Assembly (NCBI RefSeq): GCF_900111685.1
Contig: NZ_FOHX01000011.1
Location: 186,001 to 250,000 of the forward strand
From: Nonomuraea wenchangensis
GTDB lineage: Bacteria; Actinomycetota; Actinomycetes; Streptosporangiales; Streptosporangiaceae
Direction: 5' to 3'
Length of the DNA stretch: 64,000 bases
The first letter of the stretch is position 1, and each line of letters begins with the position of its first letter. The position numbers were made by a program, and so were the translations under genes. This document shows positions 1-8,507 of this stretch, in pieces. The notes under the pieces were generated by a model. It was not told where the DNA came from, made no database searches, and was given only the letters and a program-made list of their open reading frames with translations.

Positions 1-726
1 TACGGCCACGGCAGGAACGCCCTGCTCGCGCTCGACCAGGTGTCCCTCGACGTGCGGCCCGGCGAGTTCGTCTGCATCCTCGGCGCGTCCGGCTGCGGCA
101 AGAGCACGCTGCTGTCGCTGGTCGCCGGGCTCGACCGGCCGAGCACCGGGCAGATCTCCACCTACGACCACAAGGTCGCGATGATGTTCCAGGACCCGGC
201 GCTGTTCCCGTGGCTGACCGTCGCCGCGAACGTCGAGCTGGCCTTCCGCGCCGACGGCGTGGCCAAGGCCGAGCGCAGGGCCAGGGCCGCGGAGTTCCTG
301 GAGCTGGTGCACCTCGGGGGCTTCGGCCGCAAGCGCCCGCACGAGCTGTCGGGCGGCATGCGCCAGCGCGTGGCGCTCGCCCGCGCGCTCGCGCAGTCCT
401 CGTCCTCCTCGGAGGGCTCGGCCGTGCTGCTCATGGACGAGCCGTTCGGGGCGCTCGACGCCATGACCCGCGACCTGCTCCATGACGAGCTGGAGCGGAT
501 CTGGCGGGAGCGGTCGCTGTCGGTGCTGTTCGTCACCCACAACGTACGCGAGGCCGTCCGGCTCGGTGACCGGGTCGTGCTGCTGAGCAGCCGGCCCGGC
601 CGGGTGGCGGAGGAGTTCCCCGTCGAGCTGGAGCGGCCCCGCCGTACCGACTCCGCCGAGGTCGCCACGCTCGCCGCGAAGATCACCGACCGGCTGAAGG
701 AAGAGGTCGCCCGGCATGGCCGTTGA
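1..726 (+). CDS. ABC transporter ATP-binding protein, NitT/TauT type (5' partial)
   Basis: The reading frame is open from the first base, so the true start lies upstream of the window. Counting from the first codon, Walker A GASGCGKS is near residue 28, the Q-loop FQDP near 63, the signature LSGGMRQR near 116, Walker B LLMDEPFGALD near 144 and the switch His in VTHN near 180. The layout matches SsuB/TauB-type ATPases that energise sulfonate, taurine, nitrate or aromatic uptake at the inner face of the membrane. It overlaps the permease gene by 11 bases, indicating one operon. The substrate cannot be read from the sequence, and no binding protein is in the window. Confidence 0.93.
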   Translation, partial: YGHGRNALLALDQVSLDVRPGEFVCILGASGCGKSTLLSLVAGLDRPSTGQISTYDHKVAMMFQDPALFPWLTVAANVELAFRADGVAKAERRARAAEFLELVHLGGFGRKRPHELSGGMRQRVALARALAQSSSSSEGSAVLLMDEPFGALDAMTRDLLHDELERIWRERSLSVLFVTHNVREAVRLGDRVVLLSSRPGRVAEEFPVELERPRRTDSAEVATLAAKITDRLKEEVARHGR

Positions 727-1573
727 CACGCAGCACGCCGAGCGGATCGCCGGGCTCGACGCGCTGGAGCTGGGCGGCGAGCGGCGGGCCGGGCTGGCCG
801 CCCGGCTGTGGGCGCGCCTCTGGCCGATGCTCACCGCCGTCGTGCTGGTGCTGGTGGCCTGGCAGCTCGTCGTCATGAGCGGGCGCTGGCCCGAGTACGT
901 CTTCGCCGGGCCGGTCGAGACCTTCCAGGCCATGTGGGAACGCTTCGGCGAGGCCGACTTCTACCGGGCCGTCGCCACCACCATGCGGCGGGCGTTCACC
1001 GGGTTCGCGCTGGCGGTGCTGGTCGGCCTGGTGATCGGGGCGGCGGTGTCGCGGGTGAAGGTGCTGCGGGCGGCGTTCGGCGCGCTCATCACCGGGCTGC
1101 AGACGATGCCGTCGATCGCCTGGTTCCCGTTCGCGATCCTGCTGTTCGGGCTGACGGAGAGCGCGATCACGTTCGTGGTGATCCTGGGGGCGGCGCCGTC
1201 CATCGCCAACGGGCTGATCACCGGCGTGGACTACACGCCGCCGCTGCTGCTGCGGGCCGGGCACGTGCTCGGGTTCCGGCGGCTCAGCCTCTACCGGCAC
1301 GTGATCCTGCCCGCGTCGCTGCCGTCGTTCCTCGCGGGGCTGAAGCAGGGGTGGGCCTTCGCCTGGCGCTCGCTCATGGCGGGCGAGCTGATGGTGATCA
1401 TCGCGTACCAGTCCTCGCTGGGCGAGCAGCTCGCCTACGCCCGCGAGGTGTCCGACTCGCCCGGCCTGATCGGCACGATGATCGTCATCCTGTCCATCGG
1501 CATCGTCATCGACCTGCTCTTCGAGGCGGCCGACGGAATGCTGCGCCGCCGCTGGGGCCTCGACCAAAGGTGA
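716..1573 (+). CDS. ABC transporter permease, NitT/TauT type
   Basis: A 285-residue integral membrane protein with about six hydrophobic segments and the BPD_transp_1 pattern of SsuC/TauC permeases. The cytoplasmic coupling loop is in the stretch beginning HVILPASLPSFLAG. The ATG lies inside the end of the ATPase gene, and its TGA shares a base with the ATG of the next gene (TGATG), so the three genes are probably translationally coupled. It should form the membrane channel with the upstream ATPase. Substrate unknown; sulfonate-like or nitrate-like anions are the usual choices for this family. Confidence 0.93.
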   Translation: MAVDTQHAERIAGLDALELGGERRAGLAARLWARLWPMLTAVVLVLVAWQLVVMSGRWPEYVFAGPVETFQAMWERFGEADFYRAVATTMRRAFTGFALAVLVGLVIGAAVSRVKVLRAAFGALITGLQTMPSIAWFPFAILLFGLTESAITFVVILGAAPSIANGLITGVDYTPPLLLRAGHVLGFRRLSLYRHVILPASLPSFLAGLKQGWAFAWRSLMAGELMVIIAYQSSLGEQLAYAREVSDSPGLIGTMIVILSIGIVIDLLFEAADGMLRRRWGLDQR

Positions 1574-1959
1574 TGCGGCTCTCCGCGAGAACCGACTACG
1601 CGCTGCGGGCGGTCAGCGAGCTGGCCGCCGCGCCTCCCGGGCCGGTGCCGGCCGAGCGCATCGCCGCGGCGCAGCAGATCCCCCGCCGCTTCCTCGACAA
1701 CATCCTGCTCCAGCTCCGGCGGGCCGGGCTCATCCACAGCATGCGCGGCCCCGAGGGCGGCTACTGGCTGGCCAGGCCGGCCGAGGAGATCACGCTGGCC
1801 GACGTCATCGGGGTGATCGAGGGGCGGCCGGAGTTCCAGGAGCACGGGGGTTATCCAGGGGCGGCCGGGCCGCTGGCCGCCGTGTGGGCGGCGCTGCGCG
1901 AGCACGAGGAACGACTGCTCGCCGAGACCACTTTCGCGCAGATCGTGGCCGGTCGCTGA
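1573..1959 (+). CDS. Rrf2 family transcriptional regulator without cysteines
   Basis: A 128-residue protein opening MRLSARTDYALRAVSEL, typical of Rrf2 winged-helix regulators. The recognition region is near residues 30-50 and the wing motif MRGPEGGYWLARP near 58-70. It contains no cysteine at all, so it cannot hold the Fe-S cluster of IscR, NsrR or RsrR. Cluster-free members such as CymR control sulfur metabolism. The ATG at 1573 overlaps the permease stop codon. Being the third gene of the transporter operon, it probably regulates that operon; this is inference. Confidence 0.9.
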   Translation: MRLSARTDYALRAVSELAAAPPGPVPAERIAAAQQIPRRFLDNILLQLRRAGLIHSMRGPEGGYWLARPAEEITLADVIGVIEGRPEFQEHGGYPGAAGPLAAVWAALREHEERLLAETTFAQIVAGR

Positions 1960-1960
1960 C

Positions 1961-1987
1961 GCGCTCTCCATCGAGAGTGCACGTTTT
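1961..1987 (+). terminator. weak hairpin terminator after the transporter operon
   Basis: A short hairpin, GCGCTCTC-cat-CGAGAGTGC with one mismatch, starts two bases after the Rrf2 stop codon and is followed by TTTT at 1984-1987. The stem is short, so this is only a modest terminator candidate. Confidence 0.4.
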
Positions 1988-2055
1988 CCTGGTTCAGGTG
2001 TGGCATGATGCTGCCGACGGAATGACAACGATTTTCATCCTCACCTGGAGTCCCC

Positions 2056-2985
2056 GTGAGAGTGGCCTTCGTCGGCAAGGGCGGCAGCGGCAAGACGACG
2101 CTGTCGGCGCTGTTCGCCAGGCACCTGGCCCATCAGGGCGCGCCGGTGGTCGCCATCGACGCCGACATCAACCAGCACCTGGCCCTCGTCCTCGGCCTCG
2201 ACCGGCAGCCCGAGCCCCTCGGCGAGCACCTGACCGAGATCAAGGAGCGCCTGCGCGGTGACAACCCGCGCATCCCGTCGGCCGCCGACATGATCAAGAC
2301 CACTCCGCCGGGCCGTGGCTCCCGCCTGCTGAGCTTCGACGACCTCGCCGCCGACCCCTACGGGCTGACCACCCCCGACGGCGTCCGGCTGCTGGCGGCC
2401 GGCGCGTTCAACGCCGACGACCTCGGCGTGGCCTGCTACCACTCCAAGATCGGCGCGGTGGAGCTGCTGCTCAACCACCTGGTCGACGGCCCCGGCGAGT
2501 ACGTCGTCGTCGACATGACCGCCGGCGCCGACTCCTTCGCCTCTGGCCTGTTCACCCGCTTCGACCTGACCTTCCTCGTCGCCGAGCCCACCCGCCAGGG
2601 CGTGAGCGTCTACCGCCAATACCTGGAGCACGCCGCCGCCTACGACGTCGCCGTCGCGGTCGTCGGCAACAAGGTGCACGGCCCCGGCGACGTCGAGTTC
2701 CTGCGCGCGCACGCGGGCGGCGACCTGCTCGGCTGGATGGAGCACTCCCCCGCCGTCCGCGCGATGGAGCAGGGCCGCCACTTCACCCTCGACGACCTGG
2801 AGCCGGCCAACGCCGACGTGCTCAGCCTGCTGCGCAAGAGCGTGGACGAGCGCGAGAAGGACTGGGCGCGCTTCGGCCGCCAGACGGTGGAGTTCCACCT
2901 GCGCAACGCGCGGGCCTGGGCCGACGAACGACTCGGGCGCGACCTCGCCGATCAGGTCGATCCCGACTTCGTCTATGGCCCGTGA
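2056..2985 (+). CDS. CooC/ArsA-like P-loop ATPase
   Basis: A 309-residue cytoplasmic ATPase. The N-terminus has a deviant Walker A, GKGGSGKTT at residues 7-15 with the extra signature lysine of the SIMIBI (MinD/ArsA/CooC) class, followed by IDADINQHLALVLGL. A switch-like motif VVVDMTAGAD is near residue 154. Family members insert metals, guide proteins or position complexes. The GTG start follows TGGAGT. It sits about 90 bases upstream of a SCO5389-family gene on the same strand, and I recall the same pairing in Streptomyces (SCO5388/5389). The cellular role is not known to me. Confidence 0.85.
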   Translation: MRVAFVGKGGSGKTTLSALFARHLAHQGAPVVAIDADINQHLALVLGLDRQPEPLGEHLTEIKERLRGDNPRIPSAADMIKTTPPGRGSRLLSFDDLAADPYGLTTPDGVRLLAAGAFNADDLGVACYHSKIGAVELLLNHLVDGPGEYVVVDMTAGADSFASGLFTRFDLTFLVAEPTRQGVSVYRQYLEHAAAYDVAVAVVGNKVHGPGDVEFLRAHAGGDLLGWMEHSPAVRAMEQGRHFTLDDLEPANADVLSLLRKSVDEREKDWARFGRQTVEFHLRNARAWADERLGRDLADQVDPDFVYGP

Positions 2986-3075
2986 CGACCATGAACCTGT
3001 GCCCGCCAGGCATCTGGAGAGTCACCATTTTTCAACCTAGCGTCATTGATGACCCATTCGAGAGGAGAAATCAGC

Positions 3076-3462
3076 ATGTCGCTGACCGTTCCGAACGACC
3101 TGCTCGACCAGGCCAGGACCGGTGAGATCGACGACGCCGCCTTCGTCGCCTGCGTACGCGACTCCCTGCCCTACGCGTGGACCCTGATCAGCGAGCTGGT
3201 CAGGCAGCGTGAGCACAGCGGGGCCGACTTCGCCGACAACCAGGTGCCGCCGCCGTCCGAGGAGGCCCGCGGCCAGCTCCTGCGCTGCCTGGCGAGCGAC
3301 TCCATGCGCGGCGCGCTGGAGCGTCACTTCGGGGTGCGGCTGGCCTTCCAGAACTGCCACCGGGTCGCCGTCTTCGACCCCACGGCCACGAGGGCCCTGG
3401 CCGAGTTCGTCACCCCGAGGGCACAGATTCTCAACCAGAAACCGGAGCTGGTGGACTGCTGA
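3076..3462 (+). CDS. SCO5389-family conserved actinobacterial protein
   Basis: A 128-residue soluble protein, MSLTVPNDLLDQARTGEI at the start and the conserved stretch RHFGVRLAFQNCHRVAVFD near residues 85-103. I recognise it as the SCO5389 family of unknown function. The ATG at 3076 is chosen over an in-frame ATG at 3046 because GAGAGGAGA lies just upstream. It follows the CooC-like ATPase, and the two probably act together. Its 3' end overlaps by 32 bases the end of the convergent oxidoreductase gene. Confidence 0.82.
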   Translation: MSLTVPNDLLDQARTGEIDDAAFVACVRDSLPYAWTLISELVRQREHSGADFADNQVPPPSEEARGQLLRCLASDSMRGALERHFGVRLAFQNCHRVAVFDPTATRALAEFVTPRAQILNQKPELVDC

Positions 3463-4477
3463 GGCCGCCGGGCGGCGAGCCGGCCCAGCCCGGCTCGCCG
3501 CGCAGCAGCGGCAGCACCTCGGCCCCGAACCTCCGCACGTTCTCCAGCGTCCGCCGGTGCTCGCCGATGCCCTCCACCAGCAGGATGACGTGCTCGATGC
3601 CGGTGCGGTCCGCGGTGCGCAGGATCGACTCGGCGCAGTGCTCGGGCGAGCCGACCGGGTGGATGCGGGTGAGCAGGTCCACGTACGCGCCGACGTCCCG
3701 CGACGGGCGCGGCCGGCCGTCCACCGGCCGATAGCCCGCCAGGCCGGGGCCGAGCCAGCGGGGCATCGACTCCTTGAGCTCGCGCACCGCCCGCGCGGTG
3801 GAGTCGGCCACGTGCCCGACGGCCGCCGCCACGTGCCGGACCGCCACCCCAGGAGCTTGCTCCTCGTACGCGGCCACGGCGGCGGCCTTCTCCTCGTCGC
3901 CCACGTGCAGGCCGAGCAGCATCGGCAGACCGCGCGCGGCGGCCAGCGCCACGCTCGCCGGCGACGTGCAGGCGACCAGCGGGCGGAGGGGGGCGCGCGG
4001 CACCGTACGCACCTCGCGGAAGCGGAAGAACTCCCCGTCGGCGGACACCCGCTCGGCCGAGAGCGCGGCGAGCAGCAGGTCCAGCGACTCGGCGAAGCCG
4101 CGCTCGTAGCGCTCCAGCCCCGTCCCGAACACCTCCAGGTCCACCCACGGCCCGCCCCGCCCCACGCCCAGCGTGAAGCGCCCGCCGGACAGGTGGTGCA
4201 GCATCGCGGCCTGTTCGGCCAGCGCCACCGGGTGCTGCGTGGACAGCACGCTCACCGCCGTGCCGAGCCCGATGCGCGTGGTGCGCCCGGCGGCGACGGC
4301 CATCAGCGTGGTCGCCGACGGGCAGACGCCGTACGACATGAAGTGGTGCTCGGCCACCCAGGCGTCGTCGAAGCCCGCCTCCTCGGCCGCCACGACCAGC
4401 TCGACCGCGTCGGCGAGCACCCGCCCGGCCTCCCGGCCGGGGAACTGCGCGGCGACGACGAAGATGCCTGTGCGCAC
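3431..4477 (-). CDS. LLM class flavin-dependent oxidoreductase
   Basis: A 348-residue luciferase-like monooxygenase TIM barrel. The N-terminal strand is followed by EEAGFDDAWVAEHHF, then TTRIGLGTAVSVL and the GGRFTLGVGRGGP stretch that frames the flavin or F420 site. The C-terminal SPEHCAESILR region is the usual barrel closing segment. Start is GTG. It lies tail to tail with the SCO5389-family gene. Substrate and cofactor (FMN or F420) cannot be told from the sequence. Confidence 0.9.
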   Translation of the reverse strand: MRTGIFVVAAQFPGREAGRVLADAVELVVAAEEAGFDDAWVAEHHFMSYGVCPSATTLMAVAAGRTTRIGLGTAVSVLSTQHPVALAEQAAMLHHLSGGRFTLGVGRGGPWVDLEVFGTGLERYERGFAESLDLLLAALSAERVSADGEFFRFREVRTVPRAPLRPLVACTSPASVALAAARGLPMLLGLHVGDEEKAAAVAAYEEQAPGVAVRHVAAAVGHVADSTARAVRELKESMPRWLGPGLAGYRPVDGRPRPSRDVGAYVDLLTRIHPVGSPEHCAESILRTADRTGIEHVILLVEGIGEHRRTLENVRRFGAEVLPLLRGEPGWAGSPPGGLSSPPAPVSG

Positions 4478-4516
4478 GCCCCCGATGATGACCGATCGGC
4501 GGGGGCAGGCCCAGCC

Positions 4517-5188
4517 TCAGCCGAAGAGCGCGGCCTGGCCCTCGCCGGCCAGCGGGTCGCGATGCCGCTTGAGGTGCCGCCACTGCGGCAGGTCGTCCAG
4601 GTAGGACCAGGACAGCCGGTGGTGCGCGGTGGGGCCGAGGCGGGCCAGGGTCTCCTGGTGGAGCGGCGAGGGGTAGCCGGCGTTGTCGGCGAAGCCGTAG
4701 TCGTCGCAGCCGAGCGTCGCCATGTGGGCGTCGCGCCGCACCTTGGCCAGCACCGACGCCGCCGCCACCGACACGCTGGCCGCGTCGCCCCTGACCTCCA
4801 GCCGCACCGGCCACGGGGCGCCGATGTAGTCGTGCTTGCCGTCGAGGATCACCGCGTCGGGACGGACCGGCAGCGCCTCCAGGGCGCGGCGGGCGGCCCG
4901 GCGCAGCGCCTCGGTCATGCCGAGCGCGTCGATCTCCTCGTGCGTGGCCTCGCCGTAGCCGACGCCCGCCGCCCAGCCGGCCAGCTCGGCGGCGAGCGGC
5001 CCGCGCCGGGCGGGGGTGAGCTGCTTGGAGTCGGTCAGTCCCGCCGGGGGCTCGGACAGGTCGGTGACGACCGCGCAGACGGTGACCGGGCCCGCCCACG
5101 CGCCCCGGCCCACCTCGTCCACGCCCGCGACCGTGCGGACGCTGGGCTGGGCGAGCAGGAGCTGCTCGATGTCGTACGTCGGCGCCAT
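4517..5188 (-). CDS. rnhB: ribonuclease HII
   Basis: A 223-residue enzyme that cuts RNA in RNA-DNA hybrids and removes misincorporated ribonucleotides. The four acidic catalytic residues are visible as D24 and E25 in GVDEVGRGAWAGP, D116 in ILDGKHD and D135 in RGDAASVSVAAAS. The length is normal for the family. It is transcribed on the same strand as the neighbouring LysR and LLM genes but the gaps do not require an operon. Confidence 0.96.
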   Translation of the reverse strand: MAPTYDIEQLLLAQPSVRTVAGVDEVGRGAWAGPVTVCAVVTDLSEPPAGLTDSKQLTPARRGPLAAELAGWAAGVGYGEATHEEIDALGMTEALRRAARRALEALPVRPDAVILDGKHDYIGAPWPVRLEVRGDAASVSVAAASVLAKVRRDAHMATLGCDDYGFADNAGYPSPLHQETLARLGPTAHHRLSWSYLDDLPQWRHLKRHRDPLAGEGQAALFG

Positions 5189-5206
5189 GGCAGCAGACGC
5201 TACCGC

Positions 5207-6208
5207 TCATTCCCCGAGCGGACTGCCGAGATGACTGTCGAGGAAACCGCCCGCCGGCGCGTCGCCCGGCCTCGGCCGCTCGGCCGCCCGCACCGGCTCC
5301 AGGTCGGCCGCGATGTAGCGGGCGGCCACGTGGATGGCCCGCAGCGTCACCGACACCGACGGCCGGTGCACGCTGGAGCCCCGGGCCACCGCGTGCACGT
5401 CGCGGCCGACGGGGTTGCCGGGGATCGGGCGTACGGCCAGCCCGCGTACGCCCCCCGCGAGCGCGAGCGCCGGCACGGCGGCGATGCCGATGCCCTTGGC
5501 GACCAGCGACAGGATGGTGGTCAGCCCCTCGAACTCCCACGGCGTCGGCCGGATGCCGCCCACGTCCACCAGCAGCCGGTCCACCGCCAGGCGCGACGGC
5601 TCGCCGTCGGGCGTCGCCATCCACGGCTCGTCGCGCAGCTCCCGCAGGTCGAGCGGCACGTCGGGGTCGGCCAGCCGGTGTTTGCGGGGCACCACGAGGA
5701 CCAGCGGGTCGCGCAGCAGCGGGAAGACGCGCAGGCTGTCGCTGTCGCGGACGCGGCCGTACCAGTCGTCGACGAGCGCGATGTCCACCTCGCCGGAGCG
5801 CACCTCGCGCATGCCGCGCCCGGAGCGGGCCTGGCCGAGCCGCAGGGTCAGGCCGGTGTGCCGGCGCAGCGAGCGGGCCAGCGCGGGCGCGAAGGCCACC
5901 GCCGCCGTGGGGAACGCGGTCACCATGACCCGCCCGGACGGGGTGCCGGCGTGCGCCGACAGGTCGGACTCGGCCTCCTCGACCATGGACAGGATGCGCT
6001 CGGCGTGGGCGACCAGCCGGCGGCCGGCGTCGGTGAGCTCGGCGCTGCGCGCGGTGCGGTCGATGAGCGCGGTGCCCGCCTCGCGTTCGAGCGCCTGGAG
6101 CTGCTGCGAGACGGCGGAGGGGCTGTAGCCGAGCGCGGCGGCGGCGGCCGCGATGCTCCCCCGGCGAGCGAACTCGCAAATCAGGACCAACCGCCGCAAT
6201 TCGAGCAT
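5207..6208 (-). CDS. LysR family transcriptional regulator
   Basis: A 333-residue regulator with the LysR helix-turn-helix at residues 5-62 (ARRGSIAAAAAALGYSPSAV) and a periplasmic-binding-like effector domain from about residue 88. It is divergent from the aminotransferase gene at 6288, with a 79-base shared intergenic region, the classic layout for a LysR protein controlling its neighbour. No clear T-N11-A box stood out. The effector is unknown. Confidence 0.93.
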   Translation of the reverse strand: MLELRRLVLICEFARRGSIAAAAAALGYSPSAVSQQLQALEREAGTALIDRTARSAELTDAGRRLVAHAERILSMVEEAESDLSAHAGTPSGRVMVTAFPTAAVAFAPALARSLRRHTGLTLRLGQARSGRGMREVRSGEVDIALVDDWYGRVRDSDSLRVFPLLRDPLVLVVPRKHRLADPDVPLDLRELRDEPWMATPDGEPSRLAVDRLLVDVGGIRPTPWEFEGLTTILSLVAKGIGIAAVPALALAGGVRGLAVRPIPGNPVGRDVHAVARGSSVHRPSVSVTLRAIHVAARYIAADLEPVRAAERPRPGDAPAGGFLDSHLGSPLGE

Positions 6209-6287
6209 CAGACTTCCTTACGCCTACCCACGAAAAGCCTCGCTTGTGGTGATGCCTTCATCCAATCACGCTGGGAACGTGACAGCC

Positions 6288-7523
6288 ATGACGGTTACCC
6301 TGTCCGCCACCCTGGCGGCCAACGAGGACATCGAACGAAGACGGCGCGCCGGGGAACGCGTGCTCCACCTGGCCTTCGGCGAGGCCGGGCTGCCCGTCCA
6401 CCCGGCGCTGCGCGACCGGCTGGCCGCCGCCTCCGAGCACAACGGCTACGGACCGGTCGCCGGCGCGGCCGGGCTGCGGGAGTCGGCGGCGGGCTACTGG
6501 GACCGGCGCGGGCTCCGCACCGACCCCGAGCTGGTCGTCTGCGGACCGGGCAGCAAGTCCCTGCTGTACGGCCTGCTGCTCGCGATCGGCGGCGACATCG
6601 TGCTGCCCATGCCGAGCTGGGTCAGCTACGCCGCGCAGGCCGACCTCGTCGGGTCCCGTCCCGTCCTGGTGCCGGCGCCGCAGGGAGAGGGCGGCGTGCC
6701 CGACCCCGACCGGGTGGCCGCCGAGGTGCGCGCCGCCCGCGCCGCCGGCCGGACCGTCAGCTCCGTGCTGGTCACGCTGCCGGACAACCCGACCGGCCGG
6801 CTGGCCTCGCCGGAGAGCATCGCCCGCCTCGTGGAGGTGGCGAGGGAGCTCGACCTGACGATCATCTCGGACGAGATCTACCGCGACCTGGTGCACGATC
6901 CCGCCCTGCCGTACACCTCGCCGGCCGACCTCGCCCCCGAGCGCACGGTGATCACCACGGGGCTGAGCAAGAGCCTGGCGCTCGGCGGCTGGCGGATCGG
7001 GGTGGTCAGGCTCCCCACGGGCGCGCACGCGCTGCGCGGCAAGCTGCTGGCGGTGGCGAGCGAGATCTGGTCGGCGCCGGCCGCTCCCGTGCAGGAGGCC
7101 GCGGCCTACGCCTTCGGCGAGCCGGAGGAGCTGGTGGAGCGGGTGAACCTCAGCCGCCGGCTGCACGGCACGCTCGCGCGGGCGGTGCACGCGTGCTTCG
7201 CCGCCGCCGGCGCTCGGGTGCCGGAGCCGCAGGGCGGCTTCTACCTCTACCCCGATCTCGGCCATCTCGGGCTCGGCGGCTCGGCCGAGCTGACCAAGCT
7301 GCTGCTGGAGGAGCACGGCATCGGCGTGCTGCCGGGACACGCCTTCGGCGACGACCCGGCCGCGGCCCGCGTACGGGTGGCCGTCAGCCTGCTCTACGGC
7401 ACCTCGCCCGAGCAGCGCATGACCGCTCTGACCAGCGACGACCCGCTCCGGCTGCCCTGGATCGCGGACAGTCTCGACCATCTTTCCCGCGGCCTCGCCG
7501 GCCTCGCGCTCGACCGGGCGTGA
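6288..7523 (+). CDS. PLP-dependent aminotransferase, class I/II
   Basis: A 411-residue fold-type I aminotransferase. The Schiff-base lysine is K228 in TTGLSKSLALGGWRIG, and DNPTGRLAS and SDEIYRDLVHD carry the usual PLP ring contacts. An ATG at 6288 is preferred because the upstream extension has no family features. It is divergent from the LysR regulator, which probably controls it. The amino acid substrate is not evident; aspartate or aromatic types are both possible. Confidence 0.92.
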   Translation: MTVTLSATLAANEDIERRRRAGERVLHLAFGEAGLPVHPALRDRLAAASEHNGYGPVAGAAGLRESAAGYWDRRGLRTDPELVVCGPGSKSLLYGLLLAIGGDIVLPMPSWVSYAAQADLVGSRPVLVPAPQGEGGVPDPDRVAAEVRAARAAGRTVSSVLVTLPDNPTGRLASPESIARLVEVARELDLTIISDEIYRDLVHDPALPYTSPADLAPERTVITTGLSKSLALGGWRIGVVRLPTGAHALRGKLLAVASEIWSAPAAPVQEAAAYAFGEPEELVERVNLSRRLHGTLARAVHACFAAAGARVPEPQGGFYLYPDLGHLGLGGSAELTKLLLEEHGIGVLPGHAFGDDPAAARVRVAVSLLYGTSPEQRMTALTSDDPLRLPWIADSLDHLSRGLAGLALDRA

Positions 7524-7704
7524 ACCGGGCCGGACCGCCGTCCCGCCGCCATGTCACGGTTAGGCGAATTTCTGCCCAAGAGCCGGTTGAACGTCCCCCA
7601 AAAGGGGCCTCTGACCTGCGAAAACAGCCCGCTCGCGGAAACCCGGGAAAGATCTTCCCAATGGCATGGTCACACACACCCCGTGCACCCTTCATCATGT
7701 GCAC

Positions 7705-8349
7705 ATGCCCGCTCTTGTCACCTTGTCCGGGCGCCTCGTGCGCCTGGAGCCTCTCAGCCTCGCGGTGGTCGATGACCTCGTCGCCGCGGCGAGTGAAGAC
7801 CGTGCCACGTACGCCTTCACTCGCGTTCCGGACGGCCGGGACGAGATGGTCTCCTATGTGGAGGCCGCCATGGCTGAGCAGGCGGAGGGCCGCACGCTGC
7901 CCTTCGCCATCCGGTGGCTGAACACCGACCGCGTGGTCGGTGCCACCCGTCTCATGCACCTGGAGTATTGGCAGGGCCCCATGCCCTGGCCTCCGGGTAC
8001 GCGCGGCGCGGTGGGCGACATCCCGTCCGTGGCGGACATCGGTTACACCTGGCTGGGCGCGAGCGCCCAGGGCACGGGTGTCAACCGGGAGAGCAAGTTC
8101 CTCATGCTCTCGCACGCCTTCGAGACCTGGGACGTCCACCGCATCACTCTCAAAGCAGACGTACGCAACACCAGATCCCGGGCCGCCATCGAGGCCCTCG
8201 GCGCACACTTCGACGGTGTGCGGCGAGCGGACAGCCGAGGCGCCGACAATACGGTCCGAGATACCGCGTTCTACTCGATCCTGAACTCCGAATGGCCGCT
8301 CGTCCGCGAGCGCCTGCTCAGCCGGATGGGACTGTTCGAGGCAGCCTGA
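7705..8349 (+). CDS. GNAT family N-acetyltransferase (RimJ/RimL-like)
   Basis: A 214-residue acetyltransferase starting MPALVTLSGRLVRLEPL. The RimJ/RimL-type arrangement is seen as a substrate-side strand VVGATRLMHLEY, then DIGYTWLGASAQGTGVNRESK for the acetyl-CoA loop, and LKADVRNTRSRAAIEALGA. The ATG at 7705 is chosen over 7666 because it matches the family start. A strong terminator follows directly. Substrate unknown. Confidence 0.9.
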   Translation: MPALVTLSGRLVRLEPLSLAVVDDLVAAASEDRATYAFTRVPDGRDEMVSYVEAAMAEQAEGRTLPFAIRWLNTDRVVGATRLMHLEYWQGPMPWPPGTRGAVGDIPSVADIGYTWLGASAQGTGVNRESKFLMLSHAFETWDVHRITLKADVRNTRSRAAIEALGAHFDGVRRADSRGADNTVRDTAFYSILNSEWPLVRERLLSRMGLFEAA

Positions 8350-8365
8350 GTCTCCGTTCACCTCA

Positions 8366-8402
8366 GCCCCGCTCACGCAAGTGGGCGGGGCCTGTATTTT
8401 TC
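8366..8402 (+). terminator. Rho-independent terminator of the GNAT gene
   Basis: An 11-base-pair stem with one mismatch, GCCCCGCTCAC and GTGGGCGGGGC with loop GCAA (8366-8391), is followed by CTGTATTTTT. It separates the acetyltransferase gene from the AfsR-type regulator. Confidence 0.85.
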
Positions 8403-8507
8403 GGCCCCGCCGACGCTCTGCAAGAGGGCGTACTCAATCTAGGTGACGATCGCACCTCGATCTATTATTTGGACACAAAACGTTCCATTGGCGGGGAGAC
8501 AGACGGC

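Noticed and set aside
3324..6179. A 951-codon open frame on the minus strand
   Set aside because: It is a frame-shifted shadow of the LLM, rnhB and LysR genes without any domain.
3209..7921. A 1570-codon open frame on the plus strand
   Set aside because: It runs antisense or out of frame across several clear genes (LLM, rnhB, LysR, aminotransferase) and has Arg/Pro/Ala-rich shadow composition typical of high-GC DNA.
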